A DNA stretch of 64,000 nt. Origin: Diplocarpon mali (lineage: Eukaryota > Ascomycota > Leotiomycetes > Helotiales > Drepanopezizaceae). The stretch spans positions 5,336 to 69,335 of the forward strand of contig JAENRP010000135.1 in assembly GCA_024741835.1 (NCBI GenBank), read 5' to 3'. How positions within the stretch are numbered: position 1 is the first letter of the stretch; each line of letters starts with the position of its first letter. Of this stretch, positions 1 to 12,618 are shown in pieces. The notes beneath the pieces are model-generated. The model was not told the origin of the DNA, ran no database searches, and worked only from the letters and a program-made list of their open reading frames with translations. The translations under genes were made by a program, and so were the position numbers.

Positions 1-1021
1 CTCTCGCTCTCTCTCTCGCTCTCGTTCTCGCTCTCGTTCTCGCCTCCTCCCATACATACCGACCCTGGGAAGTACGAAGGATGGAAGTTCTCGTACTGAC
101 AAATCCTCAGGCTCCGACCTCCTCGCTATCGCCCGAACAGACGCTGAAGCTGCAACCCTCATTACCACCACCATCGACCCGAGAGATCATGCCTACATCT
201 TGGGCTCGACCAACCCGACCCTGCAACCTCTCAACGACCTCATGATTGCGGCCGAGCGTGCCGGCAAGACCGGTCCCGAACTCCAGGCTATCGAAGACGC
301 CTGGACCGCCCAGGCAGGCTTGAAACTCTTCAACGACGCCGTCATCGAGACCATTGCCGCCGGCGTACACGTCAACAAGAAGGAACTCGCGGCCAATTTC
401 CTCTCCGCCGCGAAGGGCAGATCCAACACCGAAGCCCGTGCCATTGCCAAAGAGATCACCGGCGTCGACATCCCTTGGAACTGGGATGCGCCCCGCACAC
501 GCGAGGGCTACTACCGCCTCCAGGGCGGCTGCGAATGCGCCATCAATCGCGCGGTCGCGTACGCCCCTTACTGCGACGCCATCTGGATGGAGTCCAAACT
601 CCCCGACTACGCCCAGGCCGAGCAATTCGCCCGGGGCGTGCACGCCGCGTATCCCGAGCAGAAGCTCGCCTACAACCTCTCTCCCAGCTTCAACTGGAAG
701 TCGGCCATGCCGCGCGCCGAGCAGGAGACTTACATCAAGCGGCTGAGCAAGCTGGGCTACTGCTGGCAGTTCATCACGCTGGCCGGTCTGCACACCACTG
801 CGCTGATCAGCGACCAGTTCGCCAAGGCGTACAGCAAGCAGGGCATGCGCGCGTACGGGGAGCTGGTGCAGGAGCCCGAGATGGACGGCGGTGTCGACGT
901 GGTGAAGCACCAGAAGTGGAGTGGCGCGAACTACGTGGATGAGTTGCTGAAGATGGTGCAGGGGGGGGTGAGCAGTACCAGTGCGATGGGCAAGGGGGTG
1001 ACGGAGGATCAGTTCCATTAG
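1..1021 (+). CDS. icl1: Isocitrate lyase, 3' part (partial)
   Basis: C-terminal part of isocitrate lyase, the glyoxylate-cycle enzyme that splits isocitrate into glyoxylate and succinate during growth on acetate or fatty acids. The visible exon is 111-1021. Bases 1-110 are the end of an intron, with a pyrimidine-rich tract, a tactgac branch site near 94-100 and a cag acceptor at 108-110. The exon enters in phase 1 and reads [18 protein letters not shown] at once. Later motifs are [47 protein letters not shown] and [17 protein letters not shown]. These fit true isocitrate lyase better than 2-methylisocitrate lyase, which differs in the NLSPSFNW and LAGLH regions. The 5' exons, including the KKCGH active site, lie outside the window. 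The protein ends in QFH, with no SKL-type peroxisomal signal. Confidence 0.93.
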   Translation, partial: SRSLSRSRSRSRSRLLPYIPTLGSTKDGSSRTDKSSGSDLLAIARTDAEAATLITTTIDPRDHAYILGSTNPTLQPLNDLMIAAERAGKTGPELQAIEDAWTAQAGLKLFNDAVIETIAAGVHVNKKELAANFLSAAKGRSNTEARAIAKEITGVDIPWNWDAPRTREGYYRLQGGCECAINRAVAYAPYCDAIWMESKLPDYAQAEQFARGVHAAYPEQKLAYNLSPSFNWKSAMPRAEQETYIKRLSKLGYCWQFITLAGLHTTALISDQFAKAYSKQGMRAYGELVQEPEMDGGVDVVKHQKWSGANYVDELLKMVQGGVSSTSAMGKGVTEDQFH

Positions 1022-1645
1022 ACGCCTCGTGCGATGCGGGCTGCGGGGATAGCTGCCCGGGCGGAGGAGTGGTTCCGCGCCTGTTGAGTGGCTGAGAGGT
1101 AGAGAACGTATCCGCTTCATTGCTCGCTTGGTTGCTCGCTTCATGCTGCTCACTGCTCCGAGTCGTGATGTTTTGACGTGAACATGGGACCACCGACCAG
1201 GTGAGCGCGCGAGGATACACGGGGCATTACCCGCCGGCCCATTCCGCACTGGTCCGTAAGAACAACGGCCGCGCACAGCGGACCTGGCCGGGTGAACCAG
1301 AAGATGCCCACGATCCCCGCCACGCTGGTCTCTCGAGGGCGAGAAACGCCCGGCCCTTTCCAACCAGCCCATGGAGAGTCGAAAGTCTTTCTCTCTCCCC
1401 CAACGCCAACACTCCCTGTCCCCAACAGCATCACAAGAGAGAGGAGGAGGGGGAGGAGGAATATGGGGACAGGCATTATCTAGGACTATGTGTGCAGTTG
1501 CGCTCTTGAGATCGTTCTGCCCCTCCTCTCTTGCCTTGTCAATCCTCAAAGCCCCAGGTGGTGGGCGTGAGCGTCGCTTCACATATCAACATTTCCCAAA
1601 CCCGCGAAATGTTAGATGAGAGCGTGAAGCTCCGCTGTAGGCATA
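1022..1645. other. Intergenic: icl1 3' flank
   Basis: No gene recognised. The stretch holds the lyase 3' flank and a purine-rich patch near 1436-1466. Open frames here are not conserved-looking. Confidence 0.5.
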
Positions 1646-1649
1646 TCTA

Positions 1650-1995
1650 TAATTTATCCGTCCGATCATCCTTCCATCTATTCATACATATAGCCTTTCC
1701 ATCTATCCATCCATTTATGCTTCCATCTAGCCTTCTTCCTATCCTTCTATTTGTCCATCTGTCCATCCTTCGATCTATCCTTGTTTCTATCCTTCCATCT
1801 AGCCTCTCTTCTAGCCTTCTGTCTATTCTTCCATGTATCCTACCATCCATGCTTCGATCTACCCATCCTTTAATCTACCCATCCATCTACCCATCCATCT
1901 AACCATCCATCTACCCATCCATCTATCCTTCTATCGATCCTTATATTTATCCCCCCATCTAGCCTTCCATCCATTCATCTACTCATCTATCCCTT
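1650..1995. repeat. Degenerate tetranucleotide minisatellite
   Basis: About 350 bp built from variants of a 4-bp unit, mainly atcc and atct, with interspersed ttcc, ctag and ttct. Examples are catccatctacccatccatc near 1883-1902 and similar stretches through 1975. One strand is almost purine-free. Open reading frames through it on both strands (Ser/Ile/Pro/His-rich, or Arg/Asp/Gly-rich) are products of the repeat and not genes. Confidence 0.85.
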
Positions 1996-2127
1996 TGGGA
2001 CCAAGTATCTTTGCCTTCTACACAAGACTGACCAAACCCATATCAGATTCATACCAAGTCCAAGTATAAGGACAAGCGGTATGAAAAGGAGAGGCTAACC
2101 AAAACCAAGAGTATCCCAAGTGAGAAA

Positions 2128-4984
2128 CTACCAGGTGAAAGTCATCAACGCAGGGTTCAAAGCAATCGGGAGTGCAAAGTGACTAGCCACGACGATCGCC
2201 AGGGGATAGATGGCGATAAAGCTTTTGATGCGCCAATAGTATGGGATGAAGTCCGCAACAGCTAAGACGATCATCACAACCGTAGAGGTGAAGCAGAACG
2301 CAAAGGTCCATTTGAAGCGCCGTCCGAGGCGAGGCAGCTCTTCAAAGAAGGTCACGTTCTCGACCTCCTTGGCCGTGGAGCCCCAGCTCATCTCAATGCC
2401 GAAGAAGTGGCAGAGAAGAGACTGCGAGACGTGCAGGGAGATACCGCCGAGGAAGCAGGTTAGTAGGAGCAGCCATTTAAAGTTCTCGAAGACTGGGAGA
2501 GGTTAGATCTTTCTTCGAATAGTGGGCTGGGAAGGAGGGTCAAGGGGTGAGCTTACGACTGCCGAGGAGGCTCCTTTTATCGAGTCTGTAGCGAAGGACA
2601 GCGAGGGAGACATTGCCCAGGGCATTGAATATGAGGATGAGGGAGAAGTAGACTTTGAAAGAGTCTAGGTAGTACTTATCGAGGTATCCGGTGAACCACC
2701 CTATTAGGAAGTAGTTTGCTATAGTAAGAATCCAAGCTGCACCAATGGCATAATAAGTACCGATATACGCAAGGATGGTGACTTTAGAAGTGATGCGGAT
2801 ATTCGAAAAGAGGAATTTGCGGAAGAGAGGGGTAAAGGGACCGCGGGTGAACCAGTATTTGAAAGGGTGGAATAGTAGCTCGTTGCATCCAAATGCATAC
2901 TTTTCCCAGCGGTTAAGCTCGTCGTAGACAGAGAGGGAGACGCCTTCCTTAAAACCCTCGCTAGCATAGGATCCGAGGCGGATAATATAGCCTGCGCACT
3001 GCAATCGCAGGGATATATCAAAGTCCTCGGAAACGTGCGACTTGGACCAGAATTTCTCATAGCCTTCCTCGTCCTCGTACGCAACCTGCTGTAGTGCAGA
3101 CCAGCTGAGAATGGCATTGTGTCCGACAAATGGTGACACGTCTCCGTTGGCAATAGTATAGCAAATGGCTGAGTAGATCAGGTTTGTGAAGAAGGAAATA
3201 CTAAATCAAGCCGTGTTAGTAGAGCGCACAACGAGAAATTTATGTTTGAGGGGTGGTTTGGGCATCGCGGTACGTACCCGTTCTCGAAGAAGGATGTGGT
3301 GACTTGCATAACCCCTGACGAATACTGCAAGATGCCGACCTCTAGTGACTGCACCATCTCGCTTGCGGCGTCGAGCAAGCAATCCGCTGGCACTTGAGTA
3401 TCTGAGTCGATCAGCAGGATGAAGTCGCCAATCCGGATATTACCTTCTGCCTAGGCACGCCCCTGTTCCTCGGCGAGGACTTCGGCCAGACATTGGTCGT
3501 AGGCGGCCATCTCGTTCTGCTGCGTCCAGGTGTCGGCGCGTTCCACCTGAATCAGCTTCTCCTCGACTCGGTTGCTTATCATCAGACCGTAGTTCATGTT
3601 TGACGCCTTCTTGAATTTGCCCTTGCGGATAAAGGCTTTTTCGTCAACGTCCCGCTTGGCGTTGTGGTCAGGGCGAGCAACCCACCCGATGCTGTGCTCT
3701 TCGTAGAATTCGCGGCGCTCCCTGGCGTCTTCTTCCGAGACCAATTGCATGCCGTCATCATTGACAAAGATGTTGGCAGTGCCTCCTTGCAGCTCATAAG
3801 TCGAGATGGCAGTCTTCAGCGACAGGATCGTTGGCTCGATGACAGCGCGGAGGCCTTCTTTGTAGACCGGCATCTGAATAGTGACGTGAGGAATAATCTC
3901 ACCACGATTGCGATCAAGACGGCGGGGAGCGATTCCCGAGTAGAACTTGGAATTGATATTGACCTGGCTAATAGGGCCGAACATCGGAAGAGGTTGACAA
4001 CGACAATCTGCATGAAGAACAGCGAGACGAAGATTTGGCATGGAGTGACAGCGAGCAAGGCCAGGCGCGTGTAATCTCCGTCGATTTGAACTTCTTGAGC
4101 AAGAGCTCGGAAACCCATGCCGAGGACGGAAACCAGCAAGGTCAAGGTCAATCCAACGATGACGGGATTGATGAGCATATTTGGTCGCTTCACGGTTCTC
4201 AGCGCATCCTCTAGCTCCGCAGGGCTGAGATTGCCGGGTGCGAATTCTACCAGCAACGCATTTGCGCTCCTCTCGTCGGGTATGCCGACGTCTTCGTTGT
4301 CCCATACATCCTCCATTAACAATGATTCGATTTCTGCATAGCGATCGTAGATATACCTCGGCTGGTCAGCCCAGATCACCATCATACCCTCCCGCCTGAC
4401 AAAGGCAGCAAATTGGTGCTTTTGACACTGATGCAGACAATCCATGGAAGGGATGATTTGCAGCCGAAGTCCATTGCTAAGCGGAACAAAATTGTGTGTA
4501 TGAAGGTCAAGAATAGTCCAGACAAGGCGAGTACGAACAGTGATTGCGCACTGAAGGCAGTATTAGCCAGCCTGTTAAGGGACGGAAAGTGGTTACCTGA
4601 GTGACTGACCTTGACGTTTAATTGAGTGACTTGCTCGTAGAAAATGCTGTTTCGCACCTCTGCCGGAGCAAACAGGAACTTATCTTTGGACTGTTTTAGG
4701 ACGACTCCTTCATCTGGTAGATTGGTATACATCATCCTCTCACACTACCCCTGATGAAGCCAGCTGACTACCAAATCGCCCCTGGCATCGAGGACTGACT
4801 GTCGACTTTCATTTCGAAACCCCCTCACAGGATAGAGAGAGGCGGGTCCAGACGAACGTGATCGCCTTGTAGAGCTTCCCCGAGGCGGTGTAATGACCAT
4901 CGGGATGGAGGTTGAAGTGCCATTCTTCTTGTCAGTCTTTTTGGCAGCCTTAACAGGCGCGAAGTAACTCTTGAGGGAGCTCAT
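2128..4984 (-). pseudogene. Family-2 glycosyltransferase (ZtGT2/FgGT2-like), inactivated
   Basis: Membrane glycosyltransferase of family GT2, the type whose Zymoseptoria and Fusarium homologues are needed for hyphal growth on surfaces. By alignment with remembered homologues the exons are 4984-4610, 4550-3278, 3200-2557 and 2492-2128, with 59, 77 and 64 bp GT-AG introns. Motifs include HVTIQMPVYKEGL, STYELQGG, NIFVNDDG, GWVARP, LLIDSDTQVPADCLLDA, PFVGHNAIL, SHVSEDFDISLRLQ and a hydrophobic C-terminus with MSWGSTAKEVE. The frame is broken three times: TAG at 4747-4745 (homologues have Gln), a one-base loss near 3984 between FR and MFGP, and TAG at 3453-3451 (homologues have Trp in GRAW). Starting downstream at Met 4735 avoids only the first. 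It is a pseudogene unless the assembly has errors here. Both stops are CpA-to-TpA changes. Confidence 0.88.
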
Positions 4985-7900
4985 CTTGAGGATGGCTGTG
5001 CTGAGCCGTGAGTATGAATAGAGGGAAATTGGGTAAATCTTAAACAAGCGAGAGGTCTTCGGGTGCAAGTACGGAGAGAAAAAGAGAGACGTCTCCAATA
5101 ACCAAGGTGGAAGCGAAAGTTAGAACAGAGTGAGAAGACTGACGACCTGAAGTGATATGAGGATGAGCCCGGGAAATAAGAATCTCAATCATAGTGCCGA
5201 GAGAAAGTGGAAAAAAGGGGTTTCTAGCTGAAGCCGCCAGGCCAAACAACAATAGAGCGAAGCCTAACTCTTCGAGCCTTTAAAGGCTCACAGGGCCAAA
5301 ATGGTACCAGAACCCGGCATCTTGCTTCGAGGGCTACATGACAAACTTGCACACATGAAGCAAGCAGAGTGGATACAGTGTGGCTCCATGCAGGTAGGTA
5401 GAGCTGAAATAGCGAACAGTAGTACAGTATGGAGTGAATAGCCTGGCTAGGTTTACATACCTAGGTACCTATAAGCGAAGGCAAAGTCGCGCCGGTAGGT
5501 TGATGATTGAGTGAGAACCTTTGCGGTCGCAAGTCGGAAAGCATGCCTAGGTAGGTGGTACTATAGTCGGTATAGTAGGCAATAGCCAAGTGGAATGGAG
5601 CGACCCAGGACTCTGGACCTCTGATATCACATCACGTGTGGACTGCTCGAAGGCCTGACCGATTTGGAGTTTTCACTGCCCATCTCAATTCCCTTGAGAT
5701 GTCTTGGAAGGAGTCCTATGCCATGCGAGACAGTATCGAGAAGTTTGACAATACTCGCGCTCCACCAGAGTGATTACATAGCGATAGAAAAACCGCATCT
5801 GCTCCTCACCCTGACACACATGCCATCGAACAAAACAAAGCTTTCTGGGTGCATGGATTTGTTGCCAATGGCGATGGAGGTTGCCGTTGGTGGGTTTCGT
5901 GTAGGTGCAGTGCCAGCGCAGCTTTGCACTGCTATGAGCTAGGTAAGGTATGCTACCTGCACGGTAAGAACTCTAAGCTACCAGTACTTTAGCTTCACGT
6001 CCGCCCCTATTTTAGGGCTATTCGAACCAAATGAATCGTTGAGCGGAAAGTCGATACCGATGAGCTATTAACAACTCATAACAATCTGGTTGAGTCTACA
6101 TGCGTGTGCATGACGCATGGTATATCTATGCCAAGATCCGATCTCAACTTTGTGGACCAAGTCGCATATCCAGAGCTTGCGTGATGAGCTCGCAGGACTT
6201 GAGGATTTGGTCTAGAAGCGAGAGGTGGGAAGGATGGCAGTATATTGATTGGACGCGCGCCGGCGTTTTCATTTTCGAGCTCAAAAATTCGTCCTAGTCT
6301 CGAGTCTCACTAGAGCTGGGCGTATCAATCTTGAGAGCTAAGCTCATCCAAGAGCAGAGATCGCTTGGATTTTAGCCTGATTCTCGAACTTTCATCGTTT
6401 CGGCAAGTGCAATATCGCCTACTTTTTAGTACTTTTAGTCCTACCGCATACTCTACTTTTCCATCTATGCTTGGAATCCAGAATCAGAATATAGTTTTCT
6501 TTTCGCTGAAAACCGGTCCGCTCCCCGGAACCAGACTATCCATCATCCTCGGACCGACGGTTGTGCTTTTGGTCAAGATACACGTAGAGCTCGCTGGGGC
6601 GATCGAGGGCGAACAAGAGATTCCAGGCATGTGAAACTTGCCTAAGTGAACAGCCATCAAGTGGATTTTTTCTGTTTGGGGGCGAGCCCGGGATTTGCAG
6701 ACGTTGAGGATACAAAAACGTGTCCCCAGGACCCATGTATGCAGTAATATCTCCGTAAAGCAGACTGAGATGCAGTCGCACGACACGAGAACTTGCGTGG
6801 AGAGTGCGTCAATTCAATCAAATCCCTAACTTCTCACCGAAATCGACCTGTCGTATCGAAGCCTCAGGGACATGAGGGCGTACGCAAGCCCAGGCGTCCA
6901 AGAGGGCGCACCGCCAGTCCAAAATAGCACATGCCGGCCTGGGAGAGAGGAAGAAATCACTCGCAATTGGCTGGTTTGCCATTTGGTAGAGCTTGACCTC
7001 GCTAATATCTGCATCTATTGTAGGCGACTTGGTGATCCGAAGGCGTTCTAGGAGAGGGGACACGGCAGACCATATGTGTTCAAGTGCAATAATTGCATCT
7101 CTTACAGGCGCTGCCTAGGATTAGAGTTGGAAACTCTGCTGATCTTTGGTTGCAGGAATGATGTTCCGCGAATCTGTCGTGAGAAGTGGTCGGAGGAAGC
7201 TTTTACTGATTTCTGCATGTCTTCCGCAAGTCGAGATGCTCGTCACTCCTCGCTTGATACGATGGCAATTGGCAAAAGTCCACAAGCCCGCATACCTGTC
7301 AACATCAAAACTCCGCTGGCAGGCGCAGATACCATGAGACGAGAATGCTTGTCATGAGTCCTTTCGCCTGTCAAAGCAGTTAGCCAAGAGATAGCAGGTC
7401 CTGTTCCTGGCTGTGGCTCTGGCCTGCCCTGGCTCTGGGAATCGGGCATGCAGGTATGAGGCTCAAGTTGGAAGTCTGACCATGCTGGCATCAACGACTA
7501 GGCCGGCGGGGAGTCCTAGATAGGGAGCACAGAAGTACCTACAAAGTATAAGTAAGGTATCTATCACTTCTGCAGTATGGAAATCCAGAGTGGAAGCTCA
7601 GGAGCATGCAGACGGTGCAGCATGTGGTTCTGGCGCCAAGGACCTGCTTCGCGAAGAACAACTTGACCAGGCGATGCATCTGATGAGGATTTGATGCTTC
7701 GCTGGATGATGAGTTGACGTTGGATTATTGTTGCTTACTTAGCTCGCCGAAGAACACCGCTTACGTAAATTCTTTAAAGTCCTCTGCATGAACAGGGAAG
7801 GAATTGTGCTTGGCTGCTTCCTACCGTGTATGCATTCCTTGGCTCTGGGAAGTGAAGAAACTCCCAATCCCAACTATATTTAAACAACAAAAAGGCTCTA

Positions 7901-10900
7901 GCACGTAAATACAGGTTTGTGCCTTGTCAACAAACGTTCTAGGGGTTGAGACAAGAATTGGAGTATCAGCAAGCTATACAAAGTCGCCCAAAGTAGCCCA
8001 AAGTAGAAATCATAATCTCCTCTTAATTATACTCAGAGCATGGCAGCTACTCTAGATTTCTGTGAGCCTAACACAGCGTCTTCTTACCTGTTTTTCTACC
8101 TCTAGAGCAGTGGCTTGCTCAAGAACTATATGATAGCGTGTCTCTGGTTTATGACCTACCTCTAAGGCATAAGCTCTTTCCGTTCATGCATGTATATTTT
8201 GAGCTACTTATTTTTCACCTAACAATTTGAGTACGGTCAGCTTCATTCAAGACAGATGACCCAGATCCAATATTATCAAAACATTAAGGACGGATCCCCT
8301 AGAGATACAGGCCATTCCCTAATCTCAACAAAGACGCCGCAGATAGCTCACCGCCCAACTGTGTTTGCCAGAATGGCATCTTTTCGCCTAATCCCTTTGT
8401 GTTTTCACACCTATTCTAAAGTGGCTATTTTAAGACTGGAACCCGTAATTGCCAAAGCCATGCTACAGGAAATTCGTTATAACACTCCAGCAGCTTCACC
8501 CCCCTACTTACGTTTGTGACTCACGCTATTGTCTAGAGTACAGAAACACTCGCAAGCGCCCGCGGTGATCTTACAGTGGAGCAGCTTCTCGAAGGTCTCG
8601 CATTAAAATCATTCCAATCTCCTAATGGTAATTCTGTCAGAAACTGCTAGATTGTGACCCCTATGTCGCGACTTTATGTAATAGCCAAGCCCTATGATTC
8701 AAAGTAAGCTACTATTTATACACCATGATAGCGGATAAAGTAGACTATTAATTAGTGGTTGAGTACAAACAAATAGACGCTGTTTATGTGCATATCAAAC
8801 AGAAGCTGGCGGATAGAAGCTTCCCCAGACTTGAGCTAGGATTTGCGTAGTGTTTTACTGAGATCATATTGTATGCAGGCTACGTTTACTGCCTCGTATC
8901 AACTGCTTCAACGCACTGAAGTCTCGATGTACCGCTGAACAAGCTCTTTGAAGAATCACCTATACAAAGGTGCTTGACAGTCGTGCATAGAAAAACGCAT
9001 TTTCATGCAAAAAAAGTGGTGGGATCCTGTAAAAAAAATGTACCTCATGCCTCATAAAGCTTCGTATCAATTTATGCAGATTGACTTTCTAACAGCAGCA
9101 CATAGCATAACTCCTTGCTTGACTGTAATGTATATCAATATCCGACTTGCATTAGTAGACAAAGACAGCTAGCTATAAATAGAAAAAGGAGATGTGTAGA
9201 GCTTTCACCATGGCTTCGCAGCTTGAAAAAGGAGAAATTTAAAGCAAGTTCCAATGTTAGCACTTCTGTATTGCTTCATGCAGTGGTAACTTATAAGTCA
9301 ATAGCGAGATACCAATAAGACTGAAGTAGCGGTTATTGCTAGTCAATCAAGTAAGAAGTGCGCTGTAATAAGCGAAAGATATCCAAATCAGTCCTGCAGC
9401 TCCATTTGCATTGACCACTTCGACACTAGTAGAAGCTAAAAGATGTTCAGCTGATTGAGATTATTTTATGCAGATTCTGAAAGAAATAATATGTTGATTC
9501 TCTTAGCACTAGGGATCTGGTAATGCTGATATCAGCTGAGCTGATCTTGATAAGTGCATAGAGAAAGAGGAAAAAATAGGTGAAAGCCTAGAATACTCTG
9601 ACTTAGTTATTGATTCCATAACCAATCTCATAGAGATATAGCATGGTAAATGTGATGGTAGCTTAATGAGGTCAAATCGAATCCCTCAAGCACTAGTGCA
9701 ATTGCAGTCTTAGGCAAGCACACTGTTTTCATCCTCCTTACCACCAAACAAACCTCCCACACACCCAAAGCCCTCGAAGGTAGCTTTGATTATTTTTTAT
9801 CATATCTGTGTCCTAGACACAAACAAGCACAAAACTTCCAGATGGCTTCCAGATGGCTTCCAGGATAGCATGCAGGTATGCACGGTTTTTGGTTTTCGAA
9901 ATAACTATCCGTGGGGTCACCCGTTGGCACAATTCCTGCGCCTGGACTAGATCCGTTGCTAGGAACCTTTCCTAGACCTGATTAACTATGATCAACGCAT
10001 GTCTTGATCGATAGAGTTGACAGTCCAACTTGGTGGGCGGCATCTACTCCTTTCCAAAGACGAGGAGAACTCCTGATCCAGAGACTGGTGCTATCACTGA
10101 CAACACTACTTGTCCTGTTATGATAGTAGTTTTCTCATTGTCTGCGACTCCAAGACAGCGGGATGAGTGCAGTTGCTTGCTGCTACTAGAGCTCTGACTA
10201 GGACTAGCAGCCACCTTATCTGCAGTGGGAGCTCTGGATCGTGAGTTTTCTCAGAGCTAGCTTCTTATGCAGAAGATAGCATGCTTATACCCTCTAAGGA
10301 AATTTTTGCTAACATAGTGTTGTCTTGCAGTACAGTCCAGAACTTTCCTTCAAAGGCTTTAGCCATAGCGAAAATAAGACAAGACTAAAACAAAAACATC
10401 CATGCGGCCACCCCACTACCACTTACCAGGCTTCACATCAGATCGTGGAATAAGATGGCGAATAAGCCATGGGCAACAACGATGGTAGCTCTTTAAAGCT
10501 CTTGGAATACTCTGCGGGCCTTTCATAGCCTAATGCACGCCTTAGTGTGTTCTAGTTGGCCTCAAAAAGAGAATTGAGCAGCGCGGACAACACCAAGAGA
10601 TAATAATGACTGAAGTGGAATGAAAAATGCGCCACAGACACTGCCTGCCAGCTTGCTTTATATAGCCTCTAGCAAGCAGCAAGTAACAGCAGGTGTGCTC
10701 TTTTTATCTTGCTAGTACTTACTCAATGGGAGCAGAGATCTGACAAAATTCAGGCCGCGAAAGAGTAAACAAACTTCCAGATATATTACCAACTGCCGCC
10801 GGATCCATATGAAACTGCCACCCTTAGGGGATTCTTCCGTGTCCGCTGGGAGAATATGAAAGAAAATAAAGTCCCAAGTAGTACGACGCCCTGTTGCATT

Positions 10901-12618
10901 CAAGGTTGACGGAACTCAACGTCCAGGATATTGCTTCTAGAGTCGAGCATTAGACCAAGGGGCCAAGTGCATCCCTGAGCTAGAAAGTGTAGATGTGTTT
11001 TTTGGCTTTAATTTCAATGATTATATACTGCTCCTTCTCCTTTGCTTGGGGACTGAGGTTGCTTAATATACTTGCGGACTGACTCGGATCTAGTGGCGTT
11101 TTGTGGCTGGCTGAAAGACTATTTCTTCAAGGAAGAGATGAGAATTGCCAAGACATGAGGAGGGATCACTGTCCGGTTCAGCCTCCTTTAAGTCTGACCG
11201 TCGCCCATGGATCTGGCTCGGTTTCATCCTGTCATGATAGAACCCACTACATCTCAACCTAGTGGCCGTTTCACTTGACATCTCAGGATAGTTGCAGAGT
11301 ATGTCATGGTTTTCAGACATCCAAGGACCTAAGAGATTTAAGAAGAACCTTAGGTCACCACTCCCAGCTTTGAGTTTTACCCCTATGAATCCGCAAGTTG
11401 CAACCGGATGGTCTGTCTGATGTTTCTCGCGTCAGGATGATAGCTGAGCACAACATCCGGTTTCTGTTCCACCGGAAACCAAGACTCTTATTCATACAAA
11501 GCTGGCCGCCGCGTAGTGCAAATTCATGCGGGTGGTCGATCAAATAATTCGGAGAGGATTGCTGGGTGTAACTCCACGGCAATTCGCCTGCATCCATTTG
11601 CTATTCTTTTGCCCCAAACTGCCACCTATCATATTACCGGCTGCAGATGAAGCTCTCATACAAGGAGCGAGACCTCCTGCGGGCAGTGATCATACCTGGA
11701 GTCAGGTCTCAACGGTCTGTCGATCATAGCGGTGAAAAGCTCCCTGACTCTGGAGACAAGTTCAGAGGCAGACTTTTAACACGTTATGCTCTTCTTCTTC
11801 TTCTTCATCTATGCAGCATCGTGCGACCGACTATCCGTGGAGGTTACTGATCTGCTGACTCGAATCTTGGTGGGGAGTCCTTTCGTCTCTGGAGATGTCA
11901 CAGAGCCGGAAGACAATCCGACTTCTCCCAGGACCCCCAAAGCGCCAAATATGCAAGGCTTATGCACGACACTGATCAAATTGCCCTTGGCACGCGAGTC
12001 CCACGCCTGAGTCGTCGACTAATTGGCTCGTCGATAGTGCCCTGGAAGTCGTCCATGACTGTGGTGGTTGGCTGGAGAAAGATTGATGCAGGCGGTCAGA
12101 GTTTCAAGGAGAGGCAAGCCTGTTCAGATTCTTGTGGACAGAGCTCGTGCGAGGCAGTTGAGTACTTGTGCGAGCTCCAGTACCCAAGAGCCTCTTTATT
12201 CTTCAGGAGTTGCTGATAGTCGGTTGTTACTTTTGCCTTTCTACCCCACTACTCTACTAGCTCTCTTATCAGGCCCCCAGCGGAGTCTCCTAGCGCGCCG
12301 ATAAAGCTTTAACACTCATCGGCCAGTCGGAATCATTCTCTTCCTTTCAATCACCGCTCTACAATATCGGCAAAGAGAATCTAATTCTGAGAATTGTCGT
12401 GCAGAGTGCTTTTCCTGTATAGCACTGTCCTTCATTTCTATCCTTGTGCCTGCAAGGCCTCCTATCGGCAGCTTTTACAAAGCTGTGTGTGTTCTTACAT
12501 CAGAGTTGCTGTCACCTATCCAGCTCTTCCACAACTACTTCCCCACTACTATCGCACAAGTTTGACATCTGCGAACCTCTCACCAAATATCTGGACTTAA
12601 AGATCAAATACCAGCAAG
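4985..12618. other. Long gene-free interval (about 7.6 kb)
   Basis: No protein family or RNA gene recognised on either strand. Frames are short (below about 100 codons) and lack conserved motifs. Bases 4985-5270 are the 5' flank of the glycosyltransferase. Around 5390-5560 and 5935-5960 the motif taggtaggt or cctaggta recurs, including the palindrome tacctaggta near 5458-5467. Bases 7700-10700 look AT-rich. Short tandem duplications occur at 7987-8006 (10-bp unit twice) and 9835-9863 (11-bp unit about 2.6 times). Bases 12300-12618 are probably trehalase promoter and leader. Highly decayed repeats could be present, but I cannot name any. Confidence 0.5.
9835..9863. repeat. Short tandem repeat, 11-bp unit
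   Basis: The unit cttccagatgg occurs twice in full, followed by a partial third copy. Confidence 0.8.

Noticed and set aside
107..1582. 491-codon frame on the minus strand
   Set aside because: It is antisense to the isocitrate lyase exon and runs on through non-coding flank. Its length comes from GC-rich third codon positions.
1531..2069. Overlapping frames (up to 123 codons) rich in Ser, Ile, Pro
   Set aside because: They are translation of the tetranucleotide minisatellite.
3664..4341. Plus-strand frames of 74-136 codons
   Set aside because: They are antisense to the glycosyltransferase pseudogene and show no domain.
9660..9700. tcaaatcgaatccc resembling a tRNA B box
   Set aside because: No matching acceptor stem or A box could be found upstream.
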